Assembly: GCA_949825025.1 (NCBI GenBank)
Contig: OX463780.1
Span: forward strand, 20,788,356 to 20,852,355
DNA length: 64,000 nucleotides
DNA from: Siphlonurus alternatus
Lineage: Eukaryota; Arthropoda; Insecta; Ephemeroptera; Siphlonuridae
Reading direction: 5' to 3'
Below the pieces are notes generated by a model, which worked only from the letters and a program-made list of their open reading frames with translations, did not search any database and was not told where the DNA came from. A program made the position numbers and the translations under genes. Below are positions 26,640 to 39,960 of the stretch, in pieces; the first letter of the stretch is position 1; the number at the start of each line of letters is the position of its first letter.

Positions 26640-27190
26640 TTTTTACTAAAACTTTAAAACATGTTGGCTCTATTTACTATGGTGGTGACACGGATAAGAC
26701 CCATGTATAAAGCTCAGCCAATAAGAGAGCGCAATTTTAGTCACGTGACCGCAATTAAGCACTCTGGTTGGAGAAAAAGTGGAACCATTTACGCACCAAA
26801 TTTGAAATTAGGCGATCGTGGCTGCACCATGATAAATAGAGCCACCATGCATGCTTTAAAATATACATGCACGTACAACAACAAATTATAAAAACGAGTT
26901 TAAATTTTCATATAATGATTCAAATACTCGAGTGACGTGATGAAATGAAGTTTGTTTCTAGGGGGAAAATTTCCTTGCTAAGACTACGTGCATGCTATAA
27001 TACCTGCTGACATGGGCAAGCAAGCAACCCACAGCAGCAGCAGTGCTATCTGGTGTTGACGCCTGGGAAATTGCCCATTAAACAGTGAGGCTTGATGTTC
27101 ACAACTGTGTGGAGTTGTCAGCTATTGTACGGAGAGTTTTCCCACACGTTCGTTACAGTGTGCGTAGAAAGCTGTTAAGCTGTCTCACAT
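26640..27190. promoter_or_regulatory. GC-richer island with perfect GTCACGTGAC palindrome
   Basis: GTCACGTGAC (26740-26749) is a perfect palindromic E-box matching the CLEAR/MITF-type motif. A CCAAT word lies about 20 bases upstream. Further along are (CAG)n and CAGTG-rich sequence. The overlapping 76-codon frame (26661-26891) has no recognised domain. Putative enhancer or promoter; no TSS motif could be fixed. Confidence 0.3.
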
Positions 27191-27640
27191 AATTGCTATA
27201 TACGAAGACTAAAGGTTATACCTGTCTCAACGAATATTATTTTCTGATAAATAAACTGTAATACATTGCATGTAACAAAAAAATTAACGTTGTTGTTGTT
27301 GTTTTCTATAATGTTATTAAAATTAATTCATCAAAATTTGAAGGTTTTTATGTAATAAAAAAATGTTTAGGTTGCAAATTATTACTGTTTATTATTTTAA
27401 GGTTTTGAAATACTAAATATGTTTTTTTTTATCCTACCTGGAATTTGAACGGTAAAAACATTTTTATAACGTAAATAATATATTCTCTTGTATTCATTTT
27501 TTTTTCTGTTTGCTCACAGACAATAACGATTTTAATTAAGCCTTTAATATTAATACAAAATACAATTTTTTTATAAAAAATTTCATCTACATACAAACAA
27601 ATGGAGTTGAAGTTTTCTTGTTAGGAAAATTTGTATGCAA
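27191..27640. other. AT-rich non-coding DNA
   Basis: Nothing recognised. Confidence 0.7.
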
Positions 27641-27962
27641 TAATGGAGTAGTGACCTCAATTTTTTTATTGCAGAAATGGATAGAGGGTGCAAAGTTATG
27701 CTACCCTGATTTTTTTCAGATTTTTTACAGCCCGGGAACTATTTTTAAAAAATTATTGAAAGTTCTTTTTGTGACGTCACGAGACGCCGCTCCTTAAGAA
27801 AAAGATAGGACTTGCCGCCGCGTGACGTCACAAAAGGGACTTTTAATAATTTTTTAAAAATAGTTCCCGGGCTCTAAAAAATCTGAAAAAAATCAGGGTG
27901 GCATAACTTTTCACCCTCTATCCATTTCTGCAATAAAAAAATTTGAGGTCAATACTCCATTA
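27641..27962 (-). mobile_element. Family A foldback MITE, copy A4
   Basis: Long near-perfect arms with termini ATGGAGTAGTGACCTC and GAGGTCAATACTCCAT, flanked on both sides by TA, compatible with a TA target duplication. GTGACGTCAC palindromes at 27771-27780 and 27822-27831 bracket the core. The core reads CTTAAGAAAAAGATAGGAC, the reverse orientation of A1 and A5. Confidence 0.88.
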
Positions 27963-29059
27963 GAAAATTTGTAACGTGACGTAAGTTATTATTACAATTT
28001 GGATAAAAATATATTTACTTTCAGCTAAAAATAAATTATAATAATGGTGAATAATAATTTAATGTTGCTATTTTTGTTTTCCATTTTAACTCTGCAGCAA
28101 TAACTGTAAGACATTTGTGATTATCTGATTATCAATATATGAAATTGCATATTATATTTTTTTTACGAGGTAGGTCTCGTGACATCATTCTCGTCTACAT
28201 TTTGATGTAAGAAACTTTATGAAATTTTATGGCTTTCACCAGCGTTGATGTGCATAAGGCCAGTGACTTGAGCGCACTTGATATAAAATTCTGTCAGCCA
28301 TATTTGCATGATATCATAATGTAAACAAAGATGTTTTGACAGCAAAATGCTCTAAAATCGTGAAGCAACAGTTTCAAAAATTGTCCAACAATCCTTATGA
28401 GATTTTTATCAATTTCATTCTATGAAATAAAATAACAAAAACCATTTTTTTTCTTTTTACTCTCGATTTATTTTATTTCACCATACATCGAATTGAATTG
28501 AATTAAATTATTGTCTGTTTAAACTACTAATGTAAATAATTAATTACTCCTTTGGCTTACTTGCCTACATGACCTGTCTTACTAACCTCAACAAATATCT
28601 ATCTTCATATATTGATTGTTGGAGAAATGGATTGAATAAAGAATTTAGAATTTGAATCGAATATGGTTTTGATTTCAGGTAAAATATTGCAATGAAAGCT
28701 TATAAAGTATAGTAACTAGAGCTAGAATCTAGAATATTGAATTTCCAACAATAATGTAAAAAAAGTGAGTGTAGTTCAGAAACTTTAGCATGTAAATTAA
28801 TTTATGTTATCAATATCTCACTATTAACAAGAAATATTAATTTAATTAATTGTGTAATTTAATATTTAAATGCTTTTTGTTTGAAATAATTGTAAATATT
28901 AATTTATGAATGTTATTAATTAAAATTATTTTATAAATAATTTAATCAATTTAATTTATAAACACTAATTAGAAAATACAAACATTAAAAGTATCAGTAT
29001 ACATTTCTGCTGTTTTAAAGTTTAAATTCAAAGCTTGCTTGCAACATATGGATATGAAA
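27963..29059. other. AT-rich non-coding DNA
   Basis: No gene recognised. Mixed-composition patch near 28,170-28,320. Confidence 0.65.
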
Positions 29060-29290
29060 GGTGTTCTGGAAAGAATCATTTAAGTGTGGTTTTGGCTTCA
29101 GTGTATAGCTGGCTGGTTTTGCTTCGTTTGTTCGTGGCCGCCTTCACCACTGCTGCTATACTGTTACGTCGTGCATTTGGCAAGCTATGTGCACTGCTTA
29201 CTGAATAGCTACTAGATCCTACTTATGTATCGATCTAAGCGCCTCTACATTGCATCCCGCCAAGCAGAGAGAGAGAGAGAGTCTTGCTGA
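29060..29290. promoter_or_regulatory. GC-richer island with Runx-like site and (GA)n
   Basis: TGTGGTTTTGG (Runx consensus TGTGGTT) near 29,086, GTGGCCGCC, ATCGAT and a (GA)8 run at 29,266-29,281. No domain-bearing frame or splice pair. Putative regulatory. Confidence 0.22.
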
Positions 29291-30615
29291 CTTTATATTA
29301 CATGTACGTGAAATCGTGAGAAAAAAATACTCAGACTGTAGCAATGTATTTTTTTCCACTATAAGTATTATATAAATAAATATATCACTAACATTGCAGT
29401 AGAATATAAAAATTAAATTTATTATACATAAAAATATATAAATATTCCTTATAATAAATATAACTAACTATCCATTACTGTATCCGTTATGGCTTAACTT
29501 ATTTATTAATGGTAAATCATAAGTTTTTGCAGTAACCTCTAGGGAAACTAGGTGAATAAAGAAAGAAGAAGAAGAAAAAAAAAAAAAAAAAGGAAAGCTC
29601 CTTTATTTTATGTTTCATGCTATGCAGTAAAGACCAACTGGTTGCCTATATTTCTAGGAGCTTTTTTTTTCTCTCTTTTTAACGAATGTTAGAAATGTTA
29701 TAATAATTTAACATTGAAATCTTATATAATGTCTTTATCATAAAGTAATGTTAATTTAAGATTTTCATTAAAGTTCTAGCTGGTGCACGTTCCACTCTTA
29801 AGATGGGAAAACATTAAGCTGTGTAAATTGTTGAGCACTTAAGTGTTCTCCGAACCTGATGTAGTTTAATATTCTCAAACTTCTTCTGCTATAATTAAGT
29901 TTTAGAGCGATAATTCGAGAAAAAGGGTGGACATAATATTGCCAGCGTGTTATAGAAGCCAATTTTAGATATAAATCAAGTGGAAAAGAAAGTGTATTGG
30001 TATTTGAAATTGACATTTAGTATCATAAATATTTTTATTATTAAATATAATTACAATTAACTTTTATAAAAATTCTAATTCTATAATTAAACTATTTTTA
30101 GTTTAACATTTTGTGCCATCATTTATATATTAGTCCTGTAAGACATTTTTTAGATGGCAGGTGAGGATAGTTGGTTTTGCGGGCCATGGCACATTGTCCT
30201 TGCATCTCAGCATTTACTGGCATAAGTTTGAGTTAAAAAAAAAAGTGTAAAACCTTAACCAGGACAAACACCATTAATTACCTTTATCAATGGACTCGAA
30301 CTAGAGCCATCAAGGGAGAATGCATGTTACTGGATTCAAAGTGAGACGAATTTACCCTTGGGAAGAGAGGGGGAAGGCAACGTGTTTCTTCTTTGAATGA
30401 TTACCAATCTAAGTAAACTGACGTCTCTCAGCCTTGACTGCGGTGCTATATTTATTTGTTTATTGAATCGAATACACTATTTCCATAATTTGGATACATA
30501 CATCTCCAACCCGTAAAACCATAAACATTTTTCTTAAGACACAATATACGATTAAAATAAACATATAATATAATTAATTATACTGTACACACATATAGAC
30601 ACATATTTATACATA
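29291..30615. other. Non-coding DNA
   Basis: The minus frame 29,798-30,016 (72 codons) has protein-like composition but no identifiable family. The segment 30,150-30,420 is GC-richer and includes a minus-strand B-box-like GTTCGAGTCC without an A box. Nothing is firmly called. Confidence 0.5.
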
Positions 30616-30840
30616 TTAAGGCGGATTCAGATGGCGACAACGGCGATGCGACACGATTTTGTCAACAAGCTGTGAAACCCTATGCGGCGAGCGAATTCGC
30701 CAGGTTGCGGCAGCGAAATCGCGTTAATTGCGATGATCTTTTATTTAATCGCCAAATATGGCCGCCAATGGATGTCACAGCAAGTTCGCATTATTTGCAT
30801 CACGTCGCATGATAAAAATCGCCATGTGAATCCGCCTTAA
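30616..30840 (+). mobile_element. Family B MITE, copy B1
   Basis: Complete 225-bp element with imperfect inverted termini: left TTAAGGCGGATTCAGATGGCGA, right complement TTAAGGCGGATTCACATGGCGA. The GC-richer interior (TTTTGTCAACAAGCTGTGA, GGTTGCGGCAGCGAAATCGCG, AATATGGCCGCCAATGGATG) recurs at 33.7-34.1 kb. TTAA borders both ends and may be part of the target duplication. No coding capacity. Confidence 0.82.
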
Positions 30841-31400
30841 CACATTAATTGTTATGTTTATTAGCGAATTAAATATTGTATTAAATTATTATATTATTGT
30901 CAAATTATTCAGTATATTTTATATTGCTCTAATAAACACAAAAAACAATTAAATATCTTAATATGATATTATGATAGAAGTGATCAAAATGCCACTCTAC
31001 CTCTAAATTAAATTAATTATTAATCTAAATTATTTGTTACAACATTACACATGAAGGCGTCTAATGCGGATTACTTGACAACGGATAATGCAATTCATAT
31101 GAAGCAGCGCTATTTGATCTGTACTGTATATACGTATAATAAACATGATGCATTGTAACAGACAATAATAAGCTTCTCAGCAACATCACTGGATTCTATT
31201 CATCTTGTATAAATATAATCGTGTATTTATTTTCAATTATTAATTCTAATGCTATCAAAAATAAAATTAAAATGATTTTACTTATATCAGCAAATTTACT
31301 CTTACATCATCTATATAGTGTGATTGTAAAATTGAATTTAAAAAATTATTATAATATTTATTAAATAAAAAAGTTTTTCATTAGTTAATTGTTGAAGTTT
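30841..31400. other. AT-rich non-coding DNA
   Basis: Nothing recognised. Confidence 0.7.
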
Positions 31401-31990
<590 letters not shown>

Positions 31991-33364
31991 ACACTGCATA
32001 AATACATTCATAATTTATCATTTGGCGGTAAAGTAAAATATGGATGATATATCTCGGTGCATTCTAACATAACTTTATATTTTATTGTATAAAATTTTAT
32101 TATTTAAATAAAACAAAATATTTAAATGTTAAACTTTTTTTTTTCTTATTTACAAAACTAAAACTAAAAAAAATGTATGCCATGTGTGGTATATATGATT
32201 ATATAGGTTATTAAAATTTATATAGTGTAACTGTATAATGTTTATTATTGTTCTATTTAAAAACATTTTAAAAAAATCAATCTTAAAGATAAAAAATTAC
32301 AATCTCCAATAATAAATTTTATATAATCACTAATTTGTTATACTGTAGAGTAAGAAATGCTTTAAACCACATCATATAAATACATATAGGTATACTTCAT
32401 TCACTTTAAAATTAAAGTATATAATTATAGATTATTTTAATATACATTAAATACATAGGGTAAAGTAAAATACTCACTTCCATTTTTAAACATGCAGTTT
32501 ATATATAACACTTGAATACGTTTATTGAGATAATAGACTACACAAAAGTGACATTTGCAGAAGTAAATAGTCAGATATTTCATTTCACCCCTCTAAAATT
32601 GTCGTAATAAGAAGCTGCTATACAGACATTTCTCAAAGATGTTGTAACCCTCACTCCACGCAAATGTGTGCCTATACTTAACTACATATGGAAGAATTGT
32701 GCTTTTACTAAATCGCTTTTTAATCCTTACAATATGTTGTGTAAGACTTTGCATGATAACCAACGATTAGTGAAGCTTTCTTATTACATATAAAATGTTG
32801 CTAAAAGCATTTACATAACATAATTTTAGGTACATTAAACACGCATGTAATAGTTAAAACGTGCTTCAAGTTTCAGTTTCCTAAAATATTAAAATTAACG
32901 TTTTTACATGCTACGTTGAAACTTGTTTTGACGCATTAAGGTGATGAAACAATGTAGTTAATACGACACAAAGTTCATTTCAAATTATAACATTTTTTTA
33001 AAAGAAATTTGTTCTCTAAAATAAAAAGAGCTTAGAAATTTTATATTTTATTATTTTTGTATATTTTTAAAATAATATGGAATAAGTATTACATTATTGT
33101 GCCTCTGGTGTATTTTTTTAAAGGTATTAAAATTTAATTATTAAATGCTGAAACAATTTTTAAGCTTGTTTTCTTTTAATTTTACAATCCTTTAGGAACA
33201 TTCTTTTTCTCATATATAATAGTAACAGCATTAAACCACTCAAAAAGTAGGAAAGGACATAAGCTGATTAACAAGTACACTGAGAAAAATCTAAGAGAAT
33301 CATTATTTAAGTAAGATTCGAGACGTCTCTAATGAGCCTATATATAATCTCATTAAACTTAAGC
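31991..33364. other. AT-rich non-coding DNA
   Basis: No gene, RNA or repeat recognised. Confidence 0.7.
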
Positions 33365-33741
33365 ATTAAGGTGGATTGACATAGACAATGGAGTATTGTC
33401 CTCAATTTTTTTTATTGCAGAAATGGATAGAGCGTGCAAAGTTATGCTACCCTGATTTTTTTCAAATTTTTTAGAGCCCGGGAAGTATTTTTAAAAAATT
33501 ATTGAAAGTCCTTTTTGTGACGTCACGCGGCGGCAAGTCCTATCTTTTTCTTAAGGAGTGGCGTCTCGTGACGTCAGAAAAATAACTTTCAATAATTTTT
33601 TAAAAATAGTTCCCGGTCTCTAAAAAATCTGAAAAAAATTAGGGTAGCATAACTTTGCACCCTCTATCCATTTCTGCAATAAAAAAATGAGGTCAATACT
33701 CCATTTTCAGAACGCAACGCGAATAATGCGCACTTGCTGTA
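33365..33741 (-). mobile_element. Partial family B unit (B0) interrupted by A5
   Basis: ATTAAGGTGGATTGACATAG (about 33365-33384) matches the B terminus. The next part of B (AACGCGAATAATGCGCACTTGCTGT) resumes at about 33,715, after the A5 foldback. So A5 inserted into an existing B unit. Orientation is the reverse of B1. Confidence 0.7.
33387..33705 (+). mobile_element. Family A foldback MITE, copy A5
   Basis: Arms begin AATGGAGTATTGTCCTC and end GAGGTCAATACTCCATT, with the same inner landmarks as A1 (GCAGAAATGGATAGAGCGTG, GCAAAGTTATGCTACCCTGA). The left GTGACGTCAC is intact (33517-33526); the right one is mutated to GTGACGTCAG (33568-33577). Core orientation is as in A1. It is nested in family B sequence. 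Confidence 0.87.
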
Positions 33742-33963
33742 AAGGCGGATTCACATGGCGGTTTTTATCATGCGACGCGACGCAAATAATGCGCACTTGC
33801 TGTGACATCCACTGGCGGCCATATTTGGCGATTAAAAAAAAGAGAATCGCAATTAACGCGATTTCGCTGCCGCAACCTGGCGAATTCGCTCACCGCATAA
33901 GATTTTACAGCTTGTGTGACAAAATCGCGTCGCATCGCCGTTGTCGCCATCTGAATCCGCCTT
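33742..33963 (-). mobile_element. Family B MITE, complete copy B2
   Basis: About 222 bases, reverse orientation of B1: begins AAAGGCGGATTCACATGGCG, ends CGCCATCTGAATCCGCCTTT. High similarity to B1 along its length. The terminal TTAA is replaced by AAAG/CTTT at the tandem joints. Confidence 0.82.
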
Positions 33964-34124
33964 TCCATCCATTGGCGGCCATATTTGGCGATTAAAAAAA
34001 GAGCATCGTAATTTAACGCGATATTCGCCGCCGCAATGGCGAATTCGCTTCCGCATAGAATTTCGCAGCTTGTATGACAAAATCGCGTCGCATCGCCGTT
34101 GTCGCCATCTGAATCCGTCTTAAC
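33964..34124 (-). mobile_element. Family B MITE, 5'-truncated tandem copy B3
   Basis: Starts inside the element at CATCCATTGGCGGCCATATTTGG and runs to the CCGTCTTAA terminus, directly abutting B2. The two share the long AAAATCGCGTCGCATCGCCG segment. The open frames of 60-123 codons crossing B2 and B3 on both strands are repeat translations, not genes. Confidence 0.8.
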
Positions 34125-34369
34125 ACGCTTTTTTTGCATGAAGAATAATTAGGAATTAAGTTTGAGGTTTATTACAGTTAAAGTTTTTAATCTTCTCGTA
34201 TCTCCTTTTATACTATATTTAGTGGTGTAATCGAAAAGTAGTTATTTTCATTTTACTAATTTTTTAACTTTCGAATTTGACGTTCAATTTTTACTAACGT
34301 TTTATAGAAATAGACCAAACATATTCAGAATTATTACTTCATGAATATTCCAGACGCAATCTCTTGTTT
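34125..34369. other. AT-rich non-coding DNA
   Basis: Nothing recognised. Confidence 0.7.
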
Positions 34370-34620
34370 AATGTCCTTGTCACTATGATATAACATGCTT
34401 GCTGGGTGCGTGTGGTGGTTATAAGTGGCAGCTAGGAGCAGCGGATAACTTGAAATGAAGGGTGGAAGAAAAACCCAAGCAGCTTTTCCCTTGCTGCCAG
34501 CTATGCAGGGCTAATTATGACACTGACGAGCAGGCTAAAATATTAACAGAAACTACCTGCCAGACTCACTCTCTTCGAAAAAACTTAAACCACCTTTTTC
34601 ACCTCAACTTTTCTCATGGT
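34370..34620. other. GC-richer island
   Basis: Mixed-composition block with GGGCTAATTATGACAC (homeodomain-like TAATTA) and CCAGCTATGCAGG. The 67-codon frame 34462-34665 has four Cys at its start but no recognisable domain and a hydrophobic AT-driven tail. Treated as non-coding. Confidence 0.3.
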
Positions 34621-35792
34621 TTTCTTTTTGTATTGTCAATAATAAAACATATTATATCACTTTAAATTGAGAGTTTTTTGTTTGCAACTTTTTATATCAA
34701 GAAATCAATCGATCTATTTTTAAATTTTAAAATGTACTATTGATGATTGTTTAAAGTGCTCTGCTAAAAGCATCGGAAATAATTAAAGAAGACTTCAAAC
34801 ACATGTTTTTTTTTTATTAAAATATATTGTCCTTAATAAATCTTTGAAATATTTTTAATAATTGATTTATATATTTTTATTATGACAAAAGAAATTAAAA
34901 AAAAAAAATGAAAATTCAATTTATTAAAATTTTAATTTGTAAATTATTCACCCTATGTGATTATCAAACATAAGAAAAAACTATAAATGGGCGGGGGATA
35001 ACATACTAATTAATAAAAGCGTAAAATACAATATTTTACAAAGGTGGAAGTTATCATGTGAATATACCAATATATTACATCGTTAATAAATATTTACGTT
35101 ATAAAAGTATACTGTACATTAATGCACTTTTTCATAATTGGTAATGTATTAGCATCATAAAAGTACTGCATACACAAGAAATATTACATCAATAATCCCG
35201 CCATAAGGTTAGGCAACTTGCTCACCATCAAAACCTTGCGGGTCACATAAGCAGCGGGGTTAAATTTATGTTTTAATCCTCGTGTTTTGGTGCAGATCTA
35301 GTTGTTTCGGTTCAAAGTTAGATAACCTGAGAAATTGAGCAATGGAGTACACCTACTTAAGTGATACTTAACTACAGAAATTGACTTATTAGTAACATTG
35401 ACCTAAGTAAAGGGAAGAAGGAGGCAGATATTCATGTATTTGAAGTACTTTTGCGATTGTAAAACAAGTAGTGGTGATTTTAAAAATATTGTTAATTATA
35501 AAATTCATGGAGAATAATGTAGTAATTATTAAAAGGTCTCCACAAAAAAAAATGTATTGAATTTAATATCCCATATTTATTATGATTAAATACAACAAAG
35601 TTCGAATTGTGAATACTCTTTATTATATTTTATTTAAAATTGAATGTTTGAATAAATACCAATTGAAAGTAAAAACAACAACACTTTTACATCTATACAT
35701 TTTAAATTACACGATGTAAGCGTTCAAGCGTATACAGTTTAGGTTCCATTGTTCGGATTGTATCTCACATCTGTAAGTCCTCTTTCAGCCGT
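34621..35792. other. AT-rich non-coding DNA
   Basis: A GC-richer patch at about 35,195-35,340 has no assignable feature. No gene seen. Confidence 0.65.
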
Positions 35793-35988
35793 ACACGGAA
35801 AAAAAAAACTACTTAACTAACTTTACAGAGAGAAACATGTAAAAACGTATTGTTTTAAATACAATGCAATATTTAACTTTGTTTTGTCAAGGTTATAAAT
35901 AATGGATATCAAACCAATATCCAACAAATGAATTATTTTTTTGTGTGATATTCCTAAAAATGTGTTTTTCTTTCAGTGTTTTCCGTGT
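35793..35988. mobile_element. Possible small MITE with ACACGGAAAA inverted ends
   Basis: The left end reads ACACGGAAAA and the right end is its exact 10-base complement TTTTCCGTGT, 196 bases overall. GT flanks both ends. No second copy was found in the window and A-rich termini can match by chance. Confidence 0.3.
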
Positions 35989-37130
35989 GTATATATATAC
36001 AAACTAAATAGAGAAAATAAAAAACAACACGTTTCACATCTTTTTTTCAAATGAGCTTTCATAACTCAAATTTGTATACAGTCATGCCGTACTTTAAGTT
36101 TCTTTTCATATATTTTCAATGCTTATATTCTTTCCTCTTCTCTAAAAAACACACACATCAAATTCAACACTAAAAAGAAATATAGAGAATTTTTCTGTTT
36201 CTCTGCATGTTCACTTCTCTGTCAGCTTATTGTTGAAGATTCTATTATATCCAGAGCAATCCCCTCAGGACAAACAGATGAAGTACGAATCAAATTTGAG
36301 ATGAAAACCTGATTCCAAAGACACAAAAGCGATTACGTGGAGTTTTTAAAATAAAACTTTTCTTTAACGAAGTCGAATCCTCTGAATGCATAATAAAAAA
36401 ATATATATCCATAAAATTATTTTTTTATTACTCAAAAGCCTGTGCAGTTGATGTTTTAAAAACAGTATAGTATCATAAAAAGTTTTTTGTCTTTGTTTGC
36501 TTTTAAAATATTTAAATGAAGAAAAATATTTATAATTTACAGGCTTTTAATTATAGCAAATAACATTGTGTTATATATCTTTTGAAATATTAGATGAAAA
36601 ATATTCAATTCCGTTTGAAAAATATAACTCTCCAGTTTCACATTTTATGTAAAACATAAAATTCAGCCATACGAATGTAACCAGTTTTCGTTTTAATATA
36701 CAGTAGAAAGCAGCAAATCGAATAATTAGTAGTTTTTGTAACGTTCCAAAAATATTAATATTACCAAAGTTAATAAATTAGCACAAAATTTTGATAAGTA
36801 CATAATTACCTTAAAACCTGAGTGCAAATTTTAATTCAATATAATAGGTCTAAACGCAACTTCTGTATACTGTAAATATAATATGTAAAGCTGTAATGAA
36901 AAAAAATGTAATCAGCACGACGCAAGCACACAACCACGTTGGCTGAAGATCATAACAATTATATTTATAAATATATATAAAATATTTTCTCATAACTATA
37001 AAAATGGAAATTTTATTCTAAAATTCAAATGGACGAGTCTTTTTTTTTAAATAATTTTTATTACCACGTTTACCATATTTTTAATACCCCTTGCTCAAGT
37101 TTTTTAAAACATATAATCGGTTTTATGACA
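35989..37130. other. AT-rich non-coding DNA
   Basis: Nothing recognised. Confidence 0.7.
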
Positions 37131-37335
37131 TGGTTGGTTTTTAAGAAAAGCGATCAACTCTGTAGAAGCAGGGAATATTAATTTCCGATCTCTGGTTGGA
37201 TCACCGCTCGCATGCTCCCCTTCACTTGTTGCTGGTAAAGTGGACTGAAAGCGTTCGTAACTCATTGGCCCCCTTCCCCCCTCTCCCACGGACGCTCGGT
37301 ATAATGCACCAGCAAACTTTGTCTCAGACTTTGTC
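37131..37335. other. GC-richer island
   Basis: Block with CGCTCGCATGCTCC, ACTCATTGGCC and C-rich runs. The minus 97-codon frame 37,104-37,397 covers it but shows no domain or splice signals. Confidence 0.28.
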
Positions 37336-39640
37336 GATATATCGGTGATGAACTTTCTAAGCATGATTTTAAATATTGGTGTAAATACATACATCAAAAT
37401 TATTAAATTTACATTTTATAGTCATCTGTTCGTAAATACACAATCAGATGATAATCAACTATTTTATATTCCTTTTGATACCTGTATACAGATGGTTCAT
37501 TTGATTAATGATTCATAATTTTATTAGACATTTACGAAGACACCTTGATGTAATATAATTATATATTTTAAATAACATTAAAATACTAAGGAATTTTTTC
37601 AATGAAAATTTGTTTTGAAGAACATTAAATGTATAATCTATTTTGATATTGTGCTGACCGATGACAATTTCACTTTAAGATTCAATAACTTCAAAAACAG
37701 ATCCAATGAGTTATACGTCATAGCTTAATTATGCGGCAAGAACAAAAAGGCACTTCGATGCTATTTTCCATTTTGCATATACAGTGCAATCTATTCTCTT
37801 TTTAAGTTTAATAAGGTATATCATTATTTTCTAACCTCAAGCAAGATATTCTGGTCTCGATGTATGTATAGTACGTGCCGTGTACTACATATATACTGTA
37901 TATTGACATGTTATTATTAAAATGTTATATTAATTTAAGTTAAAAAATTATAATAAAGACATTATTTTGTATATCATATCATGTATATATGATTTAAATA
38001 TTTTTTAAATATAATATTATATGTGATAAAAAATAATGTTTGAAAATGCCATGACGAGTTTTAGAGTTTTGAATTATTTTTCTAAACAATAAATACGTTA
38101 AATCGATGACATGATGAACGAATTAAAGCTGCAGTGAAACGAAGTAACGTTGGTTTCGCATGTTATATCAAAGTCTATTTTAATTGAGTCAGTGAATAGA
38201 TACAGTGTAAAAGGGAACTTTAGACTTTAGTTAGTCATGCATAAGACCAAAGTAAAGGAAAAGCAACTCACACACGACAAGCAATAGAGCGTATGTATAT
38301 GCTCCTTTACAGCTTTATATAGGCAAAGGGATTCTTTATATAAGAGAAACAAAGATAAAACTAAATTCTCTCTCTTCCATTTTTTTTTGTCATATTATTT
38401 TGTTCAAAAGGAATACAAGGACAAATATTTAGGGTCAAATGAAAGAACTTTTTTTTTTAATTTGTCATAAAATTTTACTTTCATGTTCATAATATTCAAT
38501 ATTGAGTAAGTATATGTTTTAATCACCATGAAATATTATTATTTACACTTAAATAACCTTTATATCATGTCTGTAATGCTTTTTTTTTAATATCAATTAT
38601 CTGCGTCCCTTGTTTTCCAAATAAAAAGTTTCTAATTGAATTTTGATTCTTTTTTTATATGCAAATACAGTTGTTTTAATAATAATTGAATGAGGATATT
38701 TTCATAGTATATAAAATAAAGATAAAAAGTATCCATATAGGTGTTTAAATGAGGCGTGAAAAAACAATGCAAATCGTGACGCATTAGATTGAGAGGGCTC
38801 GTTAATCACTTGGTGTGTCAAATGGTGAACAGCCGCTCGAATGGCTACTGGATAACACTCGATCTGACGGCAAACACGCGAACTTTGAATTAAACAGCCT
38901 TTGAAAGTGTCCACTCAGGCTTGTGATTCACTTGACGTAAATACATACTACATTTCTACAGAGCCTATATTAAAAGCTCTTTACAGGATATTGATAAAAA
39001 ATATTATTTCTAATATAGTTCATATTAATAAAAAATATGAGATTGTTTGACATGTTGAATGGTGACCAATAATTTATACATAATTTTGAATTTATTGGGT
39101 CACTGCTCTATACATACAGGCATATAGATTTATCTGTTTACTTTAAAATATGGGTATAAATATTAATTTAGATATCTTTTAATATTTGGGATGGATATCA
39201 TTGAATACATTAATATACATTATACATACATTACTGTACAAAAACAAAACAAAAATAAAGATGGTGCATGTACGTTTGAATGTATAGTATCAAACGGAAA
39301 AGGTAAACTATGAGTTGTCTCACCTACATTGCTCCGACATTTGCCACATATAATAACATTGAGCTCTGAAATTCAATGCAGTTTAAGTATTTTCCCATTA
39401 TTATTTTTATCATCTGGCAAGTTTTAATTATTTATAAGATTTTGGCTAGAAAAGAATTCATATTTTGTTATAATTATGATGGATAAAAATTATTAAAAAA
39501 AAGTTATCAAAATTTGTCCCAGAATTTTTTATTTTTTTATTATTTTTTTTTATTTTATTTTTTTTATTTTTTAATACTGTACGTTAGAAAAGCAGTTTAT
39601 TTTGCAATTTTAAAATATTCACCATGTCTTCATATATTCT
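37336..39640. other. AT-rich non-coding DNA
   Basis: A mixed patch at 38,740-38,940 contains a domain-less 70-codon minus frame. No gene, RNA or repeat is supported. Confidence 0.62.
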
Positions 39641-39960
39641 GCATGACACCAACGGCCCCAAAGTGACTGCATGTCCAAGTTATCCTTGTCTAATATAACA
39701 AAGTTCTAAATGGACAGTTCTTGCATGTACAAAGAGGTGATGCTGGTTTGTGTGGTCAGGTGCTAATTTGACTGGGGGTTTAGAGACAGCAAGGTTGGTA
39801 AGCGAGCGGTCAAGCGTCCACTGGGGACGGGTCAATGGGAGAAGAGGCGGTCAAGCGATGACGGCACATGAGTGATGGCAACGGACGTGATCGGCGAGCG
39901 AGGTAATTAATTCATCGCTTTATCGCGTGCTCTCAGCTCCCCACCTCTAGGTTACATTGT
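39641..39960. other. GC-rich island
   Basis: About 320 bases including repeated GGTCAAGCG words (around 39,808 and 39,849) and GATCGGCGAGCGAGGTAATTAATTC. The GAGGTAATTA could be a weak splice donor or a homeodomain site. No continuous domain-bearing frame. Function unknown. Confidence 0.3.

Noticed and set aside
29798..30016. 72-codon minus frame with protein-like composition, suspected retrotransposon remnant
   Set aside because: No reverse-transcriptase or other motif could be identified; a protein search would be needed.
30270..30370. Minus-strand GTTCGAGTCC, a good B box
   Set aside because: No matching A box or acceptor stem. At most a diverged SINE fragment.
33768..34139. 123-codon minus-strand open frame, the longest in the window
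   Set aside because: It lies across the tandem family B MITE units. Its sequence repeats because the DNA repeats, and competing frames are open on the other strand.
39530..39575. Imperfect ATTTTTTTATT repeats
   Set aside because: Low-complexity AT-rich sequence with no consistent unit.
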